A DNA stretch of 64,000 nt from Clostridium peptidivorans (GCF_900205925.1 NZ_OAOD01000001.1:62001-126000); one strand, 5' to 3'. Shown: positions 43,583 through 54,988, counted from the stretch's first letter. The notes: generated by a model from the sequence alone, not told the origin. Program-made: numbers and translations.

Positions 43583-43610
43583 ATAAAGGGATTACACATA
43601 ATCCCTTTAT
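43583..43610 (-). terminator. Hairpin after spoVS
   Basis: ATAAAGGGATTA and TAATCCCTTTAT form a 12-bp stem with a four-base loop downstream of spoVS. The U tract is weak. The 43485-43582 interval also shows overlapping CAATTGCAATTG palindromes without known role. Confidence 0.65.
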
Positions 43611-43635
43611 ATAATAAATATATTAAATATATTAA

Positions 43636-43896
43636 CTATCTTGGCTGAATTATAAGCTTGATAGCTGTTCTTTCTTCACCATCAATTTCTATATCAGTAA
43701 AAGCTGGTATGCATACTAAATCTATTCCACTTGGTGCTACAAATCCTCTTGCAATAGCTACAGATTTAATAGCTTGATTTAACGCTCCAGCTCCAATAGC
43801 CTGTATTTCTGCTCCTCCCTTTTCTCTTAAAACCCCTGCTAATGCTCCTGCAACCTTATTTGGACTTGATTTTGCTGAAACTTTTAATACTTCCAT
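43636..43896 (-). CDS. spoVS: Stage V sporulation protein S
   Basis: An 86-residue SpoVS (Alba-like fold) needed for spore coat/septation steps. MEVLKVSAKSSPNKVAGALA and IQAIGAGALNQAIKSVAIAR match the highly conserved family almost throughout. AGGAGG precedes the ATG. It follows rny in the same direction, the usual clostridial order. Confidence 0.96.
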   Translation of the reverse strand: MEVLKVSAKSSPNKVAGALAGVLREKGGAEIQAIGAGALNQAIKSVAIARGFVAPSGIDLVCIPAFTDIEIDGEERTAIKLIIQPR

Positions 43897-43959
43897 AATA
43901 AACCTCCTATATATATAACTTTATTTATTATTACTTTATTTATAATATTCTACATATAA

Positions 43960-44063
43960 TGAAAAAATCCTTTTAATTTTGCAAAATTTCTAGTATTTAC
44001 AAAATAAAAATGAAAAAATCCTTTTAATTCTGCAAAATTTCTAGAATTTACAAAATTAAAAGG
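43960..44063. repeat. Tandem duplication of a 51-bp segment in the rny 3' region
   Basis: The segments at 43960-44010 and 44011-44061 are nearly identical, differing at few positions. Each contains TGAAAAAATCCTTTTAATT. The second copy pairs with AATTAAAAGG (44054-44063) to make a terminator-like hairpin for rny, and the first copy offers an alternative left arm. Confidence 0.75.
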
Positions 44064-44072
44064 ATTGATTAT

Positions 44073-45614
44073 TTACTTTGCGTATTCTATTGCTCGGGTT
44101 TCTCTAATAACATTAACTTTAATTTGACCTGGATATTCTAATTCGCCTTCAATTTTCTTGACAATATTTCTTGCCATTTCAACTGATCCGGCATCATCTA
44201 TTTCTTCTGGTTTAACTATTATTCTCACTTCTCTACCCGCTTGAATGGCATATGACTTTTCTACGCCTTCATATGAATTTGCTATTTCTTCAAGTTTTTC
44301 TAGCCTTTTGATGTACGCTTCTAAAGTTTCCCTTCTAGCAGCTGGTCTTGCTGCAGAAATAGCATCTGCTGCTTGAACTAATATTCCTTCAAGGGATTGG
44401 AACTCTACATCACCATGATGAGCTGCTATGGCATTTACTATTATAGAAGATTCATGACATTTTTTAGCTATTTCCGCACCTATTAATGCATGCGGACCTT
44501 CTACTTCATGATCTACTGCTTTACCAATATCATGGAGTAAACCAGCCCTTTTAGCAAGCGTAGGATCCATTCCTAACTCAGATGCCATTAAACCGGCTAA
44601 ATAAGATACTTCTATAGAATGTTTTAATACGTTTTGACCATAACTAGTTCTGTATTTTAACCTTCCAAGTAATCTTATTAATTCTGAATGAAGACCATGT
44701 ACCCCAGTCTCAAAAGTTGCCTGTTCGCCTTCTTCTCTAATATTATTTTCCACTTCTTTTTTGGCCTTTTCAACCATTTCTTCTATTCTCGCAGGATGAA
44801 TTCTGCCATCCATTATAAGCTTTTCAAGGGCTATCCTTGCCACTTCTCGTCTTATTGGATCAAAGCTTGAAAGAATTACAGCTTCTGGAGTATCATCTAT
44901 AATTAAATCTACTCCTGTAAGAGTTTCCAAGGTACGTATATTTCTACCTTCTCTACCTATTATACGTCCTTTCATTTCATCATTAGGAAGATTCACCACA
45001 TGTACTGTTGTTTCTGCAACATGATCTGCAGCACATCTTTGAATAGCATATGTTATAATTTCTCTTGCCTTTTTATCGGCTTCTTCCTTAGCTCGCATTT
45101 CCACTTCTTTAATCATCATAGCGGTTTCGTGTTTTATTTCCTTGCTAACTTCTTCAAGTAATATTTCCTTTGCTTGATCTGAAGTTAAACCTGATAATCT
45201 TTCTAATTCTTCTCTTTGCTTAGTGTAAACTTCTTCGATACTTGCTTCTAAGTCAGCTAATTCTTGCTGTTTTTTATTTAAATTTTCTTCTCTTTTCTCA
45301 AGCATATCACTTTTCTTATCAAGCAGTTCTTCTCTCTGAAGTATTCTTCTTTCTAGACGCTGTATTTCATTACGTCTATCTCTAGATTCTCTTTCAACAT
45401 CATTTCTTAATTTGTGGACTTCTTCCTTTGCCTCAAGAATTGCTTCTTTCTTTTGAGATTCAGCATTTTTTTCAGCTTCACCTATTATTCTTTTGGCTTC
45501 TTCCTCAGCATTTGAAATTTTTGCTATGGAAACGTTTTTTCTTATATAAAAATCCACATATATAGCAATGACTGCTATTATAACAGGTATTACTATAGTA
45601 TAAACTGGATTCAC
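44073..45614 (-). CDS. rny: Ribonuclease Y
   Basis: RNase Y is the membrane-bound endonuclease that starts mRNA decay. A membrane helix covers residues about 4-24 ([20 protein letters not shown]), a long coiled coil about 30-200, a KH domain near 210-270 ([19 protein letters not shown]), and an HD domain with [10 protein letters not shown] near residue 365. The start is GTG with an AAAGGAGGTGT site. At 513 residues it is full length. A stretch in the leader can pair with its ribosome binding site. Confidence 0.97.
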   Translation of the reverse strand: MNPVYTIVIPVIIAVIAIYVDFYIRKNVSIAKISNAEEEAKRIIGEAEKNAESQKKEAILEAKEEVHKLRNDVERESRDRRNEIQRLERRILQREELLDKKSDMLEKREENLNKKQQELADLEASIEEVYTKQREELERLSGLTSDQAKEILLEEVSKEIKHETAMMIKEVEMRAKEEADKKAREIITYAIQRCAADHVAETTVHVVNLPNDEMKGRIIGREGRNIRTLETLTGVDLIIDDTPEAVILSSFDPIRREVARIALEKLIMDGRIHPARIEEMVEKAKKEVENNIREEGEQATFETGVHGLHSELIRLLGRLKYRTSYGQNVLKHSIEVSYLAGLMASELGMDPTLAKRAGLLHDIGKAVDHEVEGPHALIGAEIAKKCHESSIIVNAIAAHHGDVEFQSLEGILVQAADAISAARPAARRETLEAYIKRLEKLEEIANSYEGVEKSYAIQAGREVRIIVKPEEIDDAGSVEMARNIVKKIEGELEYPGQIKVNVIRETRAIEYAK

Positions 45615-45618
45615 ATGA

Positions 45619-45679
45619 ACACCTCCTTTGCTTCTCTTTTCTATCTATTTTTAGTAAATATAAAAGCATAGAAAGGTGT
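45619..45679 (-). promoter_or_regulatory. rny leader with a possible anti-SD element
   Basis: In the minus-strand leader, ACACCTTT (45672-45679 in complement) can pair with the AAAGGAGGTGT ribosome binding site (45619-45629) with a three-base bulge, about 40 bases apart. This could limit translation; it is inference. Confidence 0.4.
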
Positions 45680-45805
45680 CATAGTATTCAAATGGATGTT
45701 TTCGCTAAACCAGATTTTGTATTTATTTTATATTAATTTTGTCATTATGTCAAGTTATATATGTGGAACAGCTAGCTAATTAATCATTATTTTTCTTTTA
45801 TGCTA

Positions 45806-46852
45806 TTATTTATCATTTTTCGGTTGTTTATTGTCTTCCTTTGGTGATTTCTCTTCTTCCCTTAAAGGTAATTCATGTTTTTGTCTTATCTTATTTTCTA
45901 CTTCCATAAGCACTTCTAAATTTTCCTTTAAAAATTGTTTAGCATTTTCTCTTCCTTGACCAAGTCTTATATCATTATATGAAAACCACGCTCCACTTTT
46001 TTGAATTATTTCTTCCTTTACTCCTATATCTAAGACATCACCTGTTCTTGATATTCCTTCATTATACATTATATCAAATTCGGCATTTTTAAATGGGGGT
46101 GCTACTTTATTTTTAGTTAGTTTTACTCTTGTTCTATTTCCAACAACTTCATCACCTTGTTTTATAGAATCTATTCTTCTAATATCCATTCTTACACTAG
46201 AATAAAACTTTAAAGCTCTACCACCTGTAGTAGTTTCAGGACTTCCGAACATAACCCCTACTTTTTCTCTAAGCTGATTTATAAAAATTGCTACACATTT
46301 AGATTTGCTAATAGAGCCTGCTAATTTTCTTAAAGCTTGTGACATAAGTCTTGCCTGTAATCCCACATGAGAATCGCCCATTTCTCCTTCAATTTCTGCT
46401 CTTGGAACTAATGCGGCTACAGAATCTACTACTATTACATCTATGGCATTTGATCTTACTAATGCTTCTGTAATTTCAAGTCCTTGTTCCCCTGTATCTG
46501 GTTGGGAAACTATTAAATTGTCAATGTCTACTCCTAATTTTTTAGCATATGATGGATCTAGTGCATGTTCTGCATCAACATAAGCAGCACTTCCTCCAAG
46601 CTTTTGAGCCTCAGCTACTATATGCAGTGCTACAGTAGTTTTACCTGATGATTCTGGTCCATATATTTCTATTATTCTTCCTCTTGGTACTCCACCTATA
46701 CCTAATGCTATATCTAGTCCTAAACATCCAGTAGAAATAGAATCTAAGTTTAATACACTATGTTCTCCAAGTTTCATTATAGATCCTTTTCCAAATTGTT
46801 TTTCTATTTGTCCCATAGCTGCTTCAATTGCTTTTAATTTATCATTATTCAT
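45806..46852 (-). CDS. recA: Recombinase RecA
   Basis: RecA forms the filament for strand exchange and triggers LexA cleavage. Walker A GPESSGKT lies near residue 65, loop 1 and the MAW-type [20 protein letters not shown] near 195-215 are conserved, and the C-terminal tail is short and acidic/basic mixed. At 348 residues it is normal. A consensus promoter with a perfect LexA box lies upstream. Confidence 0.98.
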   Translation of the reverse strand: MNNDKLKAIEAAMGQIEKQFGKGSIMKLGEHSVLNLDSISTGCLGLDIALGIGGVPRGRIIEIYGPESSGKTTVALHIVAEAQKLGGSAAYVDAEHALDPSYAKKLGVDIDNLIVSQPDTGEQGLEITEALVRSNAIDVIVVDSVAALVPRAEIEGEMGDSHVGLQARLMSQALRKLAGSISKSKCVAIFINQLREKVGVMFGSPETTTGGRALKFYSSVRMDIRRIDSIKQGDEVVGNRTRVKLTKNKVAPPFKNAEFDIMYNEGISRTGDVLDIGVKEEIIQKSGAWFSYNDIRLGQGRENAKQFLKENLEVLMEVENKIRQKHELPLREEEKSPKEDNKQPKNDK

Positions 46853-46900
46853 GTTATCCCCTTAAAGGGAGTCACCGTCCTTTCATACTTTTCATCATTC

Positions 46901-46951
46901 GAACATTTGTTCTACATAACTAATTATATAATAAATTTATTATACGGTCAA
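46901..46951 (-). promoter_or_regulatory. recA promoter with LexA box
   Basis: TTGACC (46946-46951) and TATAAT (46923-46928) have 17-base spacing on the minus strand. The box GAACAAATGTTC (46901-46912, minus strand) matches GAAC-N4-GTTC and lies just downstream of the -10 element. Confidence 0.9.
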
Positions 46952-46960
46952 CATAAGAAT

Positions 46961-46987
46961 ATAGTTCCTAGAAAATCTAGGAACTAT
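46961..46987 (-). terminator. Terminator after pgsA
   Basis: ATAGTTCCTAGA (46961-46972) and TCTAGGAACTAT (46976-46987) form a perfect 12-bp stem with AAA loop, between pgsA and the recA promoter. The following T tract is weak. Confidence 0.72.
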
Positions 46988-47050
46988 AGCCATTTAATCA
47001 CTGCAATAATTATTATATACAAATTTATATTTTCTAATCAATACCAAACC

Positions 47051-47632
47051 CTATCTGTCAGGTTTTATAGCTTCTTTATTTTTAACAAAATAATCTACTC
47101 CAGACACAATAGTTATTATTATAGCAAGTGCCATAGATATTTGAGCAATTAGCTCTAAATAGCTAAATGGTATAATAGTAAATACTGATGAAGCACTTAA
47201 AATATCCTTATTTAAATCAATTAGTGCTGCTATTATAGCAACTATTTGAGTAACGGTCTTAGCTTTACCCCATCCGCTAGCTGCTATAACTATACCTTCT
47301 GCTGCTGCTACAGATCGAAGTCCTGTTACAGCAAATTCTCTTGCTATTATTATCATAGCTGCCCACGCAGGAAGTACTTGAAACTCTACTAGTGATACTA
47401 GCGCTGCTGTAACTAAAAGTTTATCTGCTAAAGGATCCATAAACTTTCCAAAACGAGTTACTTGATTTCTACTTCTTGCTATGTAGCCATCTAGCTTATC
47501 TGTAAGTGCTGCCAGGATGAAAATAATAGTTGCTATACTTTTGCCATAAGGCATTCTTTGTGCTGCTAAAAATACTAAAAATACCGGAACCAAAATCATC
47601 CTGATAATAGTTAGTTTATTTGCTAGATTCAT
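47051..47632 (-). CDS. pgsA: CDP-diacylglycerol-glycerol-3-phosphate 3-phosphatidyltransferase
   Basis: PgsA makes phosphatidylglycerol phosphate. The CDP-alcohol phosphotransferase motif D-G-X2-A-R-X8-G-X3-D-X3-D is intact ([20 protein letters not shown] and following LADK). Four to five membrane segments are present. ATG at 47632 follows GGGAG; the longer frame at 47641 lacks it. It overlaps the end of rimO by 17 bases. Confidence 0.93.
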   Translation of the reverse strand: MNLANKLTIIRMILVPVFLVFLAAQRMPYGKSIATIIFILAALTDKLDGYIARSRNQVTRFGKFMDPLADKLLVTAALVSLVEFQVLPAWAAMIIIAREFAVTGLRSVAAAEGIVIAASGWGKAKTVTQIVAIIAALIDLNKDILSASSVFTIIPFSYLELIAQISMALAIIITIVSGVDYFVKNKEAIKPDR

Positions 47633-48950
47633 AATATACAACTCCCATTAAATCATATTCTAAATTTTGCTCAATTTTAATTTTAACAAAATTGCCTATA
47701 TTTAATATTTTATCACATTTGAAATAAATTGCACCATCTATTTCGGGAGTCATTTCATAGCTTCTTCCAATATAATACTCTCCATCAAAGCTTTCTACAA
47801 CAACTTCATATATCTTACCCACTTTATTCTTATTTATTTCACAAGAATTTTCTTGCTGTATGATCATAATTTCTTTTTCTCTTTTTTCTTTTATCTCTTC
47901 ATCTATTTGATTTTCCATTTCTGCTGCTGGCGTTCCTTCTTCTTGAGAATATCTAAATACTCCTAATTTATCAATTTTAGTATCTCTTACAAATTCTTTT
48001 AATTCTTCAAAATCACTTTCACTTTCACCAGGAAAACCTACAATCAATGAAGTTCTTATAGTCATACCTGGTATCTCATGTCTGAGTTTTTGTATTACAT
48101 TTATTATTTCTTCTTTTCTTCCTCTTCTTCCCATAAGCTTTAACACATTATTGCTTATATGCTGCACTGGTATATCTAAGTACTTACAAACTTTATCATT
48201 AACTTTTATCTCATTTATAAGTTCATCTGTTATTTCTTCTGGATAACAATAAAGCACTCTTATCCATTTTATATCATCTACCTTAGATATTTCTCTTATA
48301 AGTTCTGGAAGCATCTTTTTATTATATAGATCTATTCCATATCTAGTTGTATCTTGTGCTACTAATATTATTTCCTTTACACCTTGTGCTCCTAAAGATT
48401 TTACTTCTTCTAACACACTTTCTATCTTTCTACTTCTATATTTTCCTCTTATACGTGGAATTGCACAGTAGGTACAAAAATTACTACATCCCTCTCCTAT
48501 TCTTACATATGCATAGTGTTTAGATGTTGTAAGCACTCTTTGGCCTTCATTTATATTTACGTCACTATAGTTACAATAAATTGACTTTTCATTATTCATT
48601 AAAGCTCTATCTATAGCTTCTTCCAATTTATCATAGTCATTTACTCCAAGTATTACATCTGCTTCAGGTAAAAGCTCTTGCAGCTCTTTTCCATATCTTT
48701 GAGTTAAACATCCTGTTACAACTATAACCTTACATTTACCTTTTTTATATTCACTCATTTCTAAAATTGTATCTATAGATTCTTGCTTAGATGATTCTAT
48801 AAAGCCACAAGTATTTACTAAAATTATATCTGAATCCTTAGGGTTATTTGTAATAGCATAACTTCTACCCAATTTATCTAATACTATCTCACTATCCACC
48901 CTATTTTTATCACACCCTAAGCTTACTATTCCTACCTTTAACTTTTCCAT
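47616..48950 (-). CDS. rimO: Ribosomal protein S12 methylthiotransferase
   Basis: RimO is a radical-SAM enzyme adding a methylthio group to the S12 aspartate. The UPF0004 N-terminal domain (with Cys residues binding the second cluster: SLGCDKN, NTCGFI, TGCLTQ) is followed by [11 protein letters not shown], the radical-SAM CX3CX2C, and a TRAM domain. At 444 residues it is normal. It begins 10 bases after ftsK. Confidence 0.95.
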   Translation of the reverse strand: MEKLKVGIVSLGCDKNRVDSEIVLDKLGRSYAITNNPKDSDIILVNTCGFIESSKQESIDTILEMSEYKKGKCKVIVVTGCLTQRYGKELQELLPEADVILGVNDYDKLEEAIDRALMNNEKSIYCNYSDVNINEGQRVLTTSKHYAYVRIGEGCSNFCTYCAIPRIRGKYRSRKIESVLEEVKSLGAQGVKEIILVAQDTTRYGIDLYNKKMLPELIREISKVDDIKWIRVLYCYPEEITDELINEIKVNDKVCKYLDIPVQHISNNVLKLMGRRGRKEEIINVIQKLRHEIPGMTIRTSLIVGFPGESESDFEELKEFVRDTKIDKLGVFRYSQEEGTPAAEMENQIDEEIKEKREKEIMIIQQENSCEINKNKVGKIYEVVVESFDGEYYIGRSYEMTPEIDGAIYFKCDKILNIGNFVKIKIEQNLEYDLMGVVYYESSK

Positions 48951-48960
48951 AATTGTCCTC

Positions 48961-51204
48961 CTACTCCATATTATCTTTATCTACTAGTATTTGCCTTGGT
49001 TTACTTCCGTCTCTTCCAGAAATAATTCCTCTTTCTTCTAATTGTTCTATTATTCTAGCTGCTCTATTATAACCTATTCTAAGCCTTCTTTGCAAAAGAG
49101 ATGTTGAAGCTTGGCTAGTTTCTATAACTATTCTTATTGCTTCTTCCAATAATTCATCCTTATCATCTTCATTTACCTTTGTAACCGTATTTATTTCTTC
49201 TATAATGCTATTTTCATATTCTACTTCTTCTTGAGCATTTTTTATAAATTCTACTACTTTTTCTACTTCTTCCTCTGAAATAAATGCACCCTGTATTCTA
49301 AGCGGTTTTGCTTCACCTGTGGGATAAAAAAGCATATCACCTTTACCTAAAAGTTTTTCTGCTCCAGCCATATCTAAAATAGTTCTTGAATCCACCTGAC
49401 TAGAAACTGCAAAAGATATTCTAGATGGTATATTTGCTTTAATAACTCCAGTAATTACATCTACAGAAGGTCTTTGAGTTGCTATTACAAGATGCATACC
49501 TGCTGCCCTTGCCATTTGAGCAAGACGTCCTATATAGTCTTCTATATCATTTGGGCATACCATCATTAAGTCAGCTAATTCATCTATTATCATAACTATT
49601 AATGGTAACTTCTTATCTATTTTCCCTTTTTCATATAACTCGTTATAGCTTTCTATATTTCTTACATTGTTTTCTGCAAATATTTTATATCTTCTTGTCA
49701 TCTCATTAACTGCCCAATTAAGAGCTCCTGCAGCTTTTTTAGGTTCTGTAACTACAGGTATTAAAAGATGTGGAATTCCATTATATATGCTAAGTTCTAC
49801 TACTTTAGGATCTATCATAAGCAACTTCACATTTTCAGGTGAATATTTAAAAAGTAAACTCATTATAAGTGTATTTATACATACACTTTTACCTGAACCT
49901 GTGGCTCCTGCTATGAGTAGATGTGGCATTTTAGCTAAATCTGTAACTACACAATTTCCACCTATATCTTTTCCAAGTGCAAAGGCTAAATTTTTATTGA
50001 AATTTTTATATTCATCAGATTCTAATACTTCTCGCAAATAAACAGAAGTTAATTCTCTATTAGGCACTTCTATACCTACAGCAGACTTACCTGGTATAGG
50101 AGCTTCTATTCTTACTCCAGAAGCCGCTAAACTAAGTGCTATATCATCAGAAAGATTTACTATTTTACTTACCTTTACTCCAGAACTTGGCTGAAGCTCA
50201 AATCTTGTAACAGATGGGCCCTTAGTTACTTGTATTACCTTAGCTTCTACTCCAAAACTAGATAAAGTTTCTTCAAGTTTACTAGCATTATCTATAAGTT
50301 CTTTTTTATCTTCTCTATTTAATTTAGAAGATACATTAGCGTTTAAAAGATTTAACTGGGGATAAGAATATTCATAATCGACCTCAAAATTATCTTCTTT
50401 ACTCATTTCATTTTCTAATTGTTTATGTATATCTTCGTCCACAGCTTTAGTATTATTTTCACTACTAAATTTTATATTTATTTGCCTTTCTTTTTCCATC
50501 AAATCCTTTTCTGAACTTTCATCTTTATCACTTTCTATAGTGGACCTTTTAAATAAATTTATAACTTTTAGCTTATTTTCTTTTTTCTCAACTTCCTCAT
50601 CGCTATCATAAGCTACTAGCTCTTCAGGTTTCTCCTCTATTAATTTCTGTATATTCTTTTGTTCCCTCTTTTTATTTCTTAATTCTTCTATTACATTATA
50701 TAAAGATATTTGACTTACCATTATAAAGGATATAATATATATAGCCATAAATATTACAATGCTTCCAAGCTTACCAAATAAATTATATAAAGGTATATCG
50801 ATTATATGACAAAGTACTCCTCCATGCATTATGGAATCAGAATAATATAATCTTTGTATACTAGAAATTATTCCATTTTCTAAAGCAGATTTATCAATAG
50901 ATGCCATATGTATTAGTAAAAGAGTATCTGATATAAAAAGAACTATACCGTAAAACTTGCTATTAAAATTTATTTTTCCCCTTCTAAGTATTAAACAAAC
51001 TCCTATAAAAACTATTAAAAACGGAAAAACAAACGCACCTAATCCAAATATAAAAATAAGGACCTTTTTTATAAACCTTCCTATTGCACCAGATTCTGCT
51101 GGTGAAAATACACTTATTATCATCAATATTCCAATAGTAATAGAAATTATTCCTTTAATATCATTATTATCTTTAGCTTTTCTTTTAGTTTTTTTTCTTG
51201 CCAA
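48961..51204 (-). CDS. ftsK: DNA translocase FtsK/SpoIIIE
   Basis: A septal DNA pump. Four membrane segments occupy residues about 20-180, a charged linker about 180-270, and the RecA-like motor begins at about 300 with Walker A GATGSGKS and Walker [13 protein letters not shown]. The C-terminal gamma winged helix ([20 protein letters not shown]) reads KOPS-like sequences. GTG at 51213 lies in the GGGAGGTG site, so TTG at 51204 is preferred (747 residues). It may act in sporulation as SpoIIIE. Confidence 0.95.
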   Translation of the reverse strand: MARKKTKRKAKDNNDIKGIISITIGILMIISVFSPAESGAIGRFIKKVLIFIFGLGAFVFPFLIVFIGVCLILRRGKINFNSKFYGIVLFISDTLLLIHMASIDKSALENGIISSIQRLYYSDSIMHGGVLCHIIDIPLYNLFGKLGSIVIFMAIYIISFIMVSQISLYNVIEELRNKKREQKNIQKLIEEKPEELVAYDSDEEVEKKENKLKVINLFKRSTIESDKDESSEKDLMEKERQINIKFSSENNTKAVDEDIHKQLENEMSKEDNFEVDYEYSYPQLNLLNANVSSKLNREDKKELIDNASKLEETLSSFGVEAKVIQVTKGPSVTRFELQPSSGVKVSKIVNLSDDIALSLAASGVRIEAPIPGKSAVGIEVPNRELTSVYLREVLESDEYKNFNKNLAFALGKDIGGNCVVTDLAKMPHLLIAGATGSGKSVCINTLIMSLLFKYSPENVKLLMIDPKVVELSIYNGIPHLLIPVVTEPKKAAGALNWAVNEMTRRYKIFAENNVRNIESYNELYEKGKIDKKLPLIVMIIDELADLMMVCPNDIEDYIGRLAQMARAAGMHLVIATQRPSVDVITGVIKANIPSRISFAVSSQVDSRTILDMAGAEKLLGKGDMLFYPTGEAKPLRIQGAFISEEEVEKVVEFIKNAQEEVEYENSIIEEINTVTKVNEDDKDELLEEAIRIVIETSQASTSLLQRRLRIGYNRAARIIEQLEERGIISGRDGSKPRQILVDKDNME

Positions 51205-51265
51205 ATAATTCACCTCCCTATATTCCTATAACCTATTTTAATTATTATAAAGAAGCTTGTCTATA

Positions 51266-51295
51266 CAAAAATTAACCATAGGAAAATCCTATGGT
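51266..51295 (-). terminator. Hairpin between tepA and ftsK
   Basis: ACCATAGGA (51275-51283) pairs with TCCTATGGT (51287-51295), and the minus strand continues TTAATTTTTGT. It overlaps the tepA stop codon. It may end part of the long operon. Confidence 0.75.
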
Positions 51296-51984
51296 GTTAA
51301 TTTCTTTGCATTTATTAATGTTTTAAGTTTATCTATTGCCTCTTTTATTCCTCCAACTTCATCTATAAGTCCAGATTCTACCGCTTCCTTGCCAATAAGT
51401 ATGGTACCCATGTCATTTAATAAATTATCTGTTTTAGTTAATAATTCTTGTAAAGTATCTTTTTCTATTCTAGAAGTTCTTACTATAAAATCATTTATTC
51501 TTTCCTGCATTTTTTTAAAATACTCAAAGGTTTGAGGAACTCCTATTACTAAGCCATTCATTCTTATAGGATGAATTATCATAGTTGCTGTAGGAGAAAT
51601 AAATGAGTAATTAGAAGATGTGGCAAGTGGAACTCCAATGGAGTGACCTCCTCCTATTACAAGTGATACTGTAGGTTTACTTAAACTATTTATCATTTCT
51701 GAAATAGCAAGCCCAGCTTCTACATCACCACCTACAGTATTTAAAACCACCAGTATTCCTTCAACGTCGCTATTCATTTCTATATTAACTAATTGAGGAA
51801 TAACATGTTCGTATTTAGTAGCTTTACTCTGAGGTGGAACCATGTTATGCCCCTCTATCTGCCCTATGATAGGCAACACATATATTTTATCATCTTTAAT
51901 CGGAATATTTGTTATACCCAATTCCTTTATATTTTCTAATTGCTCATTTCTTATGTGTTCTCTTTGGTCTTTTTCATTAATCAT
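51289..51984 (-). CDS. tepA: ClpP-like translocation-enhancing protein TepA
   Basis: A 231-residue ClpP-fold serine peptidase of the TepA type. The catalytic Ser is in GGGHSIGVP (about residue 112), the His in [10 protein letters not shown] (about 138), and an Asp lies further on. Oligomeric cytosolic membrane-associated protease of unclear targets. AGGAGG precedes the ATG. It lies between dapG and ftsK as in other clostridia. Confidence 0.88.
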   Translation of the reverse strand: MINEKDQREHIRNEQLENIKELGITNIPIKDDKIYVLPIIGQIEGHNMVPPQSKATKYEHVIPQLVNIEMNSDVEGILVVLNTVGGDVEAGLAISEMINSLSKPTVSLVIGGGHSIGVPLATSSNYSFISPTATMIIHPIRMNGLVIGVPQTFEYFKKMQERINDFIVRTSRIEKDTLQELLTKTDNLLNDMGTILIGKEAVESGLIDEVGGIKEAIDKLKTLINAKKLTP

Positions 51985-52044
51985 TTTGTTCCCCTCCTAA
52001 CACAAATTATTTTGTGCATAAGAGGAAATATTATACTATAAAAT

Positions 52045-53253
52045 TTATTTTATTTCTCCTAGTTTAAATCCTATGTGCAGAGCATTTATAGCTTGTTTAG
52101 TATATTCACCTTCTACTAAACACCAAATAGTTGTATGAGAATCTGATGTCTGTAATACTTTTATATTATCCTTGTTCAAATAGTTTAAGATTTTTGCCAT
52201 TACTCCTGGAATTCCTCTAATACGACTTCCTATAATAGCAATCTTACTGCAATTTTCTGTATAGGTATATAAAAGATTTAGATTTTTCATTATATGATCA
52301 AATTTACTTATATCTTTCCCATCTATGGTAAAGACACTTTCCTCTGGAAACACATTAATTAAATCTAAACTTATTTCATTTTGTGCTAGTACGTTTAAAA
52401 GTTCATAGTAGTTTTCATTTTGATTATTTTCTTTTAAACTAACTCTCACCTGAGTTCTATCACTCATATGGGTAATACCAGTTATAATATTATCCATCTT
52501 TAAATCCCCATTATTATTTATAGTAGTTCCCTTTGAGGGACTTAAAGTATTTTTAATTACCAGAGGAATATTGGACTTCATAGCAACTTCTACTGCCCTA
52601 GGGTGTATAACCTTAGCTCCTTGATCTGCAAATTGAAATACTTCATTATAGCTTATTTCTTTGATTAAAGAGGCATCTGAAACTATTCTAGGGTCTGCTG
52701 TCATTATACCATCTACATCAGTATAAATCTCTACTTGTTCAGCATTAAGAGCTACTCCAAGTAATGCAGCAGTTACATCGCTTCCACCTCTACCTAAAGT
52801 GGTAATATATCCTTTTTTACTTATACCTTGGAAACCTGCTACTACAGGAATATTACCTTCCTTTAAAACCTCTAATATATTTTCAGGATTTACATTTAAT
52901 ACATTGGCATTTCCATAGTTATCATCTGTTAAAATACCAGCCTGTCCTCCTGTTAATGGAATAGCTTTTTCCTTATGGTTTAATAAGTCATCTGTCATAA
53001 CAACAGTACTTATAATTTCACCACAACCCATAAGCAAATCTATACAAAGTTTATTTTCATCTTTTAATTTATCACTTACTAAGGAAAGAAGTGTATCTGT
53101 AGCATAGGACTCTCCCTTTCTCCCCATAGCTGAAACTACTACAACAGGAGAAAAGCCTTCTTTTTTTGCTTCACATATTTTTTCTATTACCATTTCTCTT
53201 CTTTCTTTAGTTGAAACAGATGTTCCCCCAAACTTTTGTACAACTATCTTCAT
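52045..53253 (-). CDS. dapG: Aspartate kinase
   Basis: Aspartokinase catalyses the first step of the aspartate family and diaminopimelate pathway. KFGGTSV at residues 7-13, FQGISKKGYITTLGRGGSD and the C-terminal ACT domains are present. Its position next to ymxH and mlpA matches the B. subtilis dapG order. At 402 residues it is complete. A GGAGGG site precedes the ATG. No lysine riboswitch was recognised upstream. Confidence 0.93.
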   Translation of the reverse strand: MKIVVQKFGGTSVSTKERREMVIEKICEAKKEGFSPVVVVSAMGRKGESYATDTLLSLVSDKLKDENKLCIDLLMGCGEIISTVVMTDDLLNHKEKAIPLTGGQAGILTDDNYGNANVLNVNPENILEVLKEGNIPVVAGFQGISKKGYITTLGRGGSDVTAALLGVALNAEQVEIYTDVDGIMTADPRIVSDASLIKEISYNEVFQFADQGAKVIHPRAVEVAMKSNIPLVIKNTLSPSKGTTINNNGDLKMDNIITGITHMSDRTQVRVSLKENNQNENYYELLNVLAQNEISLDLINVFPEESVFTIDGKDISKFDHIMKNLNLLYTYTENCSKIAIIGSRIRGIPGVMAKILNYLNKDNIKVLQTSDSHTTIWCLVEGEYTKQAINALHIGFKLGEIK

Positions 53254-53267
53254 CTACATCCCTCCAA

Positions 53268-53543
53268 TTACATTCGTGTCTTTTTTAAGATTTTTTCATC
53301 CACATCTAGTATTATAGTTCTTGAACCTATCTTTTTTACATTTTCCCAAGGCACTTCTATAAATTCACTTTTCCCAAATAAGCTAAATTTAGTTTTAACA
53401 TCATTTAAAATAAGCAGTTTAAAATTTCCATCCTCATCAATTACTACATCATTATTAGATAAATAGCTATATTTATCTCCATCATTAATATTTATTATTT
53501 CATATCTTTCTATTTGACTATATAGTTTCATATCATCATCCAT
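53268..53543 (-). CDS. ymxH: YlmC/YmxH family sporulation protein
   Basis: A 91-residue PRC-barrel protein of the YlmC/YmxH type. Family-like stretches are YSYLSNNDVVIDEDGNFKLL and FIEVPWENVKKIGSRTIILD. The ATG at 53543 follows AAGGAGG by seven bases; the longer frame from 53570 starts before the site. It lies 14 bases before dapG and 75 bases after mlpA. A hairpin overlapping its ribosome binding site may control it. Confidence 0.85.
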   Translation of the reverse strand: MDDDMKLYSQIERYEIININDGDKYSYLSNNDVVIDEDGNFKLLILNDVKTKFSLFGKSEFIEVPWENVKKIGSRTIILDVDEKILKKTRM

Positions 53544-53554
53544 ATTATAAACCT

Positions 53555-53594
53555 CCTTAATGCATTTCATAAAATAATATGAAATACATTAAGG
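53555..53594 (-). promoter_or_regulatory. Hairpin overlapping the ymxH ribosome binding site
   Basis: CCTTAATGCATTTCAT (53555-53570) pairs with 53579-53594 (one mismatch). In the minus-strand RNA its stem includes part of the ymxH AAGGAGG, so it could gate translation or act as a processing site between mlpA and ymxH. Confidence 0.5.
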
Positions 53595-53617
53595 AATTAT
53601 TACTTCTATACTGAATA

Positions 53618-54919
53618 CTACACAATTATATCATTACTATCACTTTTAAATAAAGTTATATCTTCTTCTAATAATGACTTAACTCCATTTAAATCTAATT
53701 TATCTCCTACATAGGCAGAATTTAATATACCATTTTTAAAAGTATACTCCATTACTCTTTGTATTTTTTCCATATCTATAGAATCTATTTTTTTAATTAT
53801 ATCTTCCGGTTTATTTATTCTATCTAAAAATAATGTGGATTTCCCATTGTTAAACATCCTGCTGCTAGTACTTTCTAGTCCTAAAATATAATTGCCCTTC
53901 ATTTGTTCTTTGCTCTTTATCAATCTTTCCTTTGAAATAGTGCTCTTAGAAAATTTAATTACTTCTTCTTTAATAAGCTCTACCACTTCTAAAGAATATT
54001 TAGGATTTAATCCGGTATAAATTGATACTATTCCCGTATTGCTAAAAGAACTTAAATAAGAGTATATAGAATAACATCTTCCCTTTTCTTCTCTTATCTT
54101 TTGAAACAAAATAGAAGAAGCTCCACCGCCTAAAATATTATTTAATAATATAAGGGCATAAGCATCCTCATGCCCCATTTCTAATCCGTTGAGACCTAAA
54201 CTTAGATGTAACTGTTCAATTTTCTTTTCTTGAAATAAATGATTATGAAGAATGTTAGATTTAGTGTAATTTATAACTTCATTTTTGTTGTACTTCCAAT
54301 TTCCAAAGTATTTTTCTACTAAACTTTCAATTTCATTTGCATCAAACTTTCCTGCAATAGAAAGCACACAATTTTCTGGAACATAACGAGCGTTAATATA
54401 TTCTAATATTTGTTCTTTAGTAAATGATGTAACTGTATCTATAGAACCTAAAATAGGAAGTGCAATTGCTTCATCACCCCAAATGGCCTTACTATGAAGA
54501 TCCATAAGTACATCCTCAGGTGAATCTTCATTCATATTTATTTCTTCTATTATAACGCCCTTTTCTTTTTCTATATCTTCTTTGTCAAATTTGCTATTAA
54601 AAAGCATATCTGCTATAACATCTAAAGCTAATTCAATATGACTATCTAATATTTTAACATAGTAGCAAGTACTTTCTTTCCCAGTAAAAGCATTAAGTTG
54701 ACCGCCTACATCTTCTATAGATTCTGCTATTTGTTTAGCATTTCTATTATATGTACCCTTAAAAAACATATGTTCTATAAAATGTGAAATACCATTATTA
54801 TAATTATTTTCATTTCTTGACCCATTTTTTACCCATAGTCCTACACTAACAGAATTTACATAATCTATTTTTTCTAATGCAATCTTTAATCCATTTCTAA
54901 GTGTAATTAAATTATACAT
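53618..54919 (-). CDS. mlpA: M16 family zinc peptidase
   Basis: A 433-residue insulinase-type metallopeptidase. The inverted zinc motif HFIEH (H46, E49, H50) is intact, with the downstream Glu in the KGVIIEEINM region. The inactive C-terminal half (LGGGASSILFQKIREEKG) is characteristic. Orthologue of B. subtilis mlpA/ymxG by position next to pnp. GGGAGG precedes the ATG. Confidence 0.93.
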   Translation of the reverse strand: MYNLITLRNGLKIALEKIDYVNSVSVGLWVKNGSRNENNYNNGISHFIEHMFFKGTYNRNAKQIAESIEDVGGQLNAFTGKESTCYYVKILDSHIELALDVIADMLFNSKFDKEDIEKEKGVIIEEINMNEDSPEDVLMDLHSKAIWGDEAIALPILGSIDTVTSFTKEQILEYINARYVPENCVLSIAGKFDANEIESLVEKYFGNWKYNKNEVINYTKSNILHNHLFQEKKIEQLHLSLGLNGLEMGHEDAYALILLNNILGGGASSILFQKIREEKGRCYSIYSYLSSFSNTGIVSIYTGLNPKYSLEVVELIKEEVIKFSKSTISKERLIKSKEQMKGNYILGLESTSSRMFNNGKSTLFLDRINKPEDIIKKIDSIDMEKIQRVMEYTFKNGILNSAYVGDKLDLNGVKSLLEEDITLFKSDSNDIIV

Positions 54920-54963
54920 TGTTAGCCTCCCACAATTCTATAAATTATAAAAAATAAAAAATA

Positions 54964-54981
54964 AAAAGGCACAAAGCCCTT
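54964..54981 (-). terminator. Weak terminator after pnp
   Basis: Minus strand AAGGGCTTTGTGCC is followed by TTTTTATTTT: a short GC stem with one bulge and a T run, between pnp and mlpA. Confidence 0.6.
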
Positions 54982-54988
54982 CTATCTT

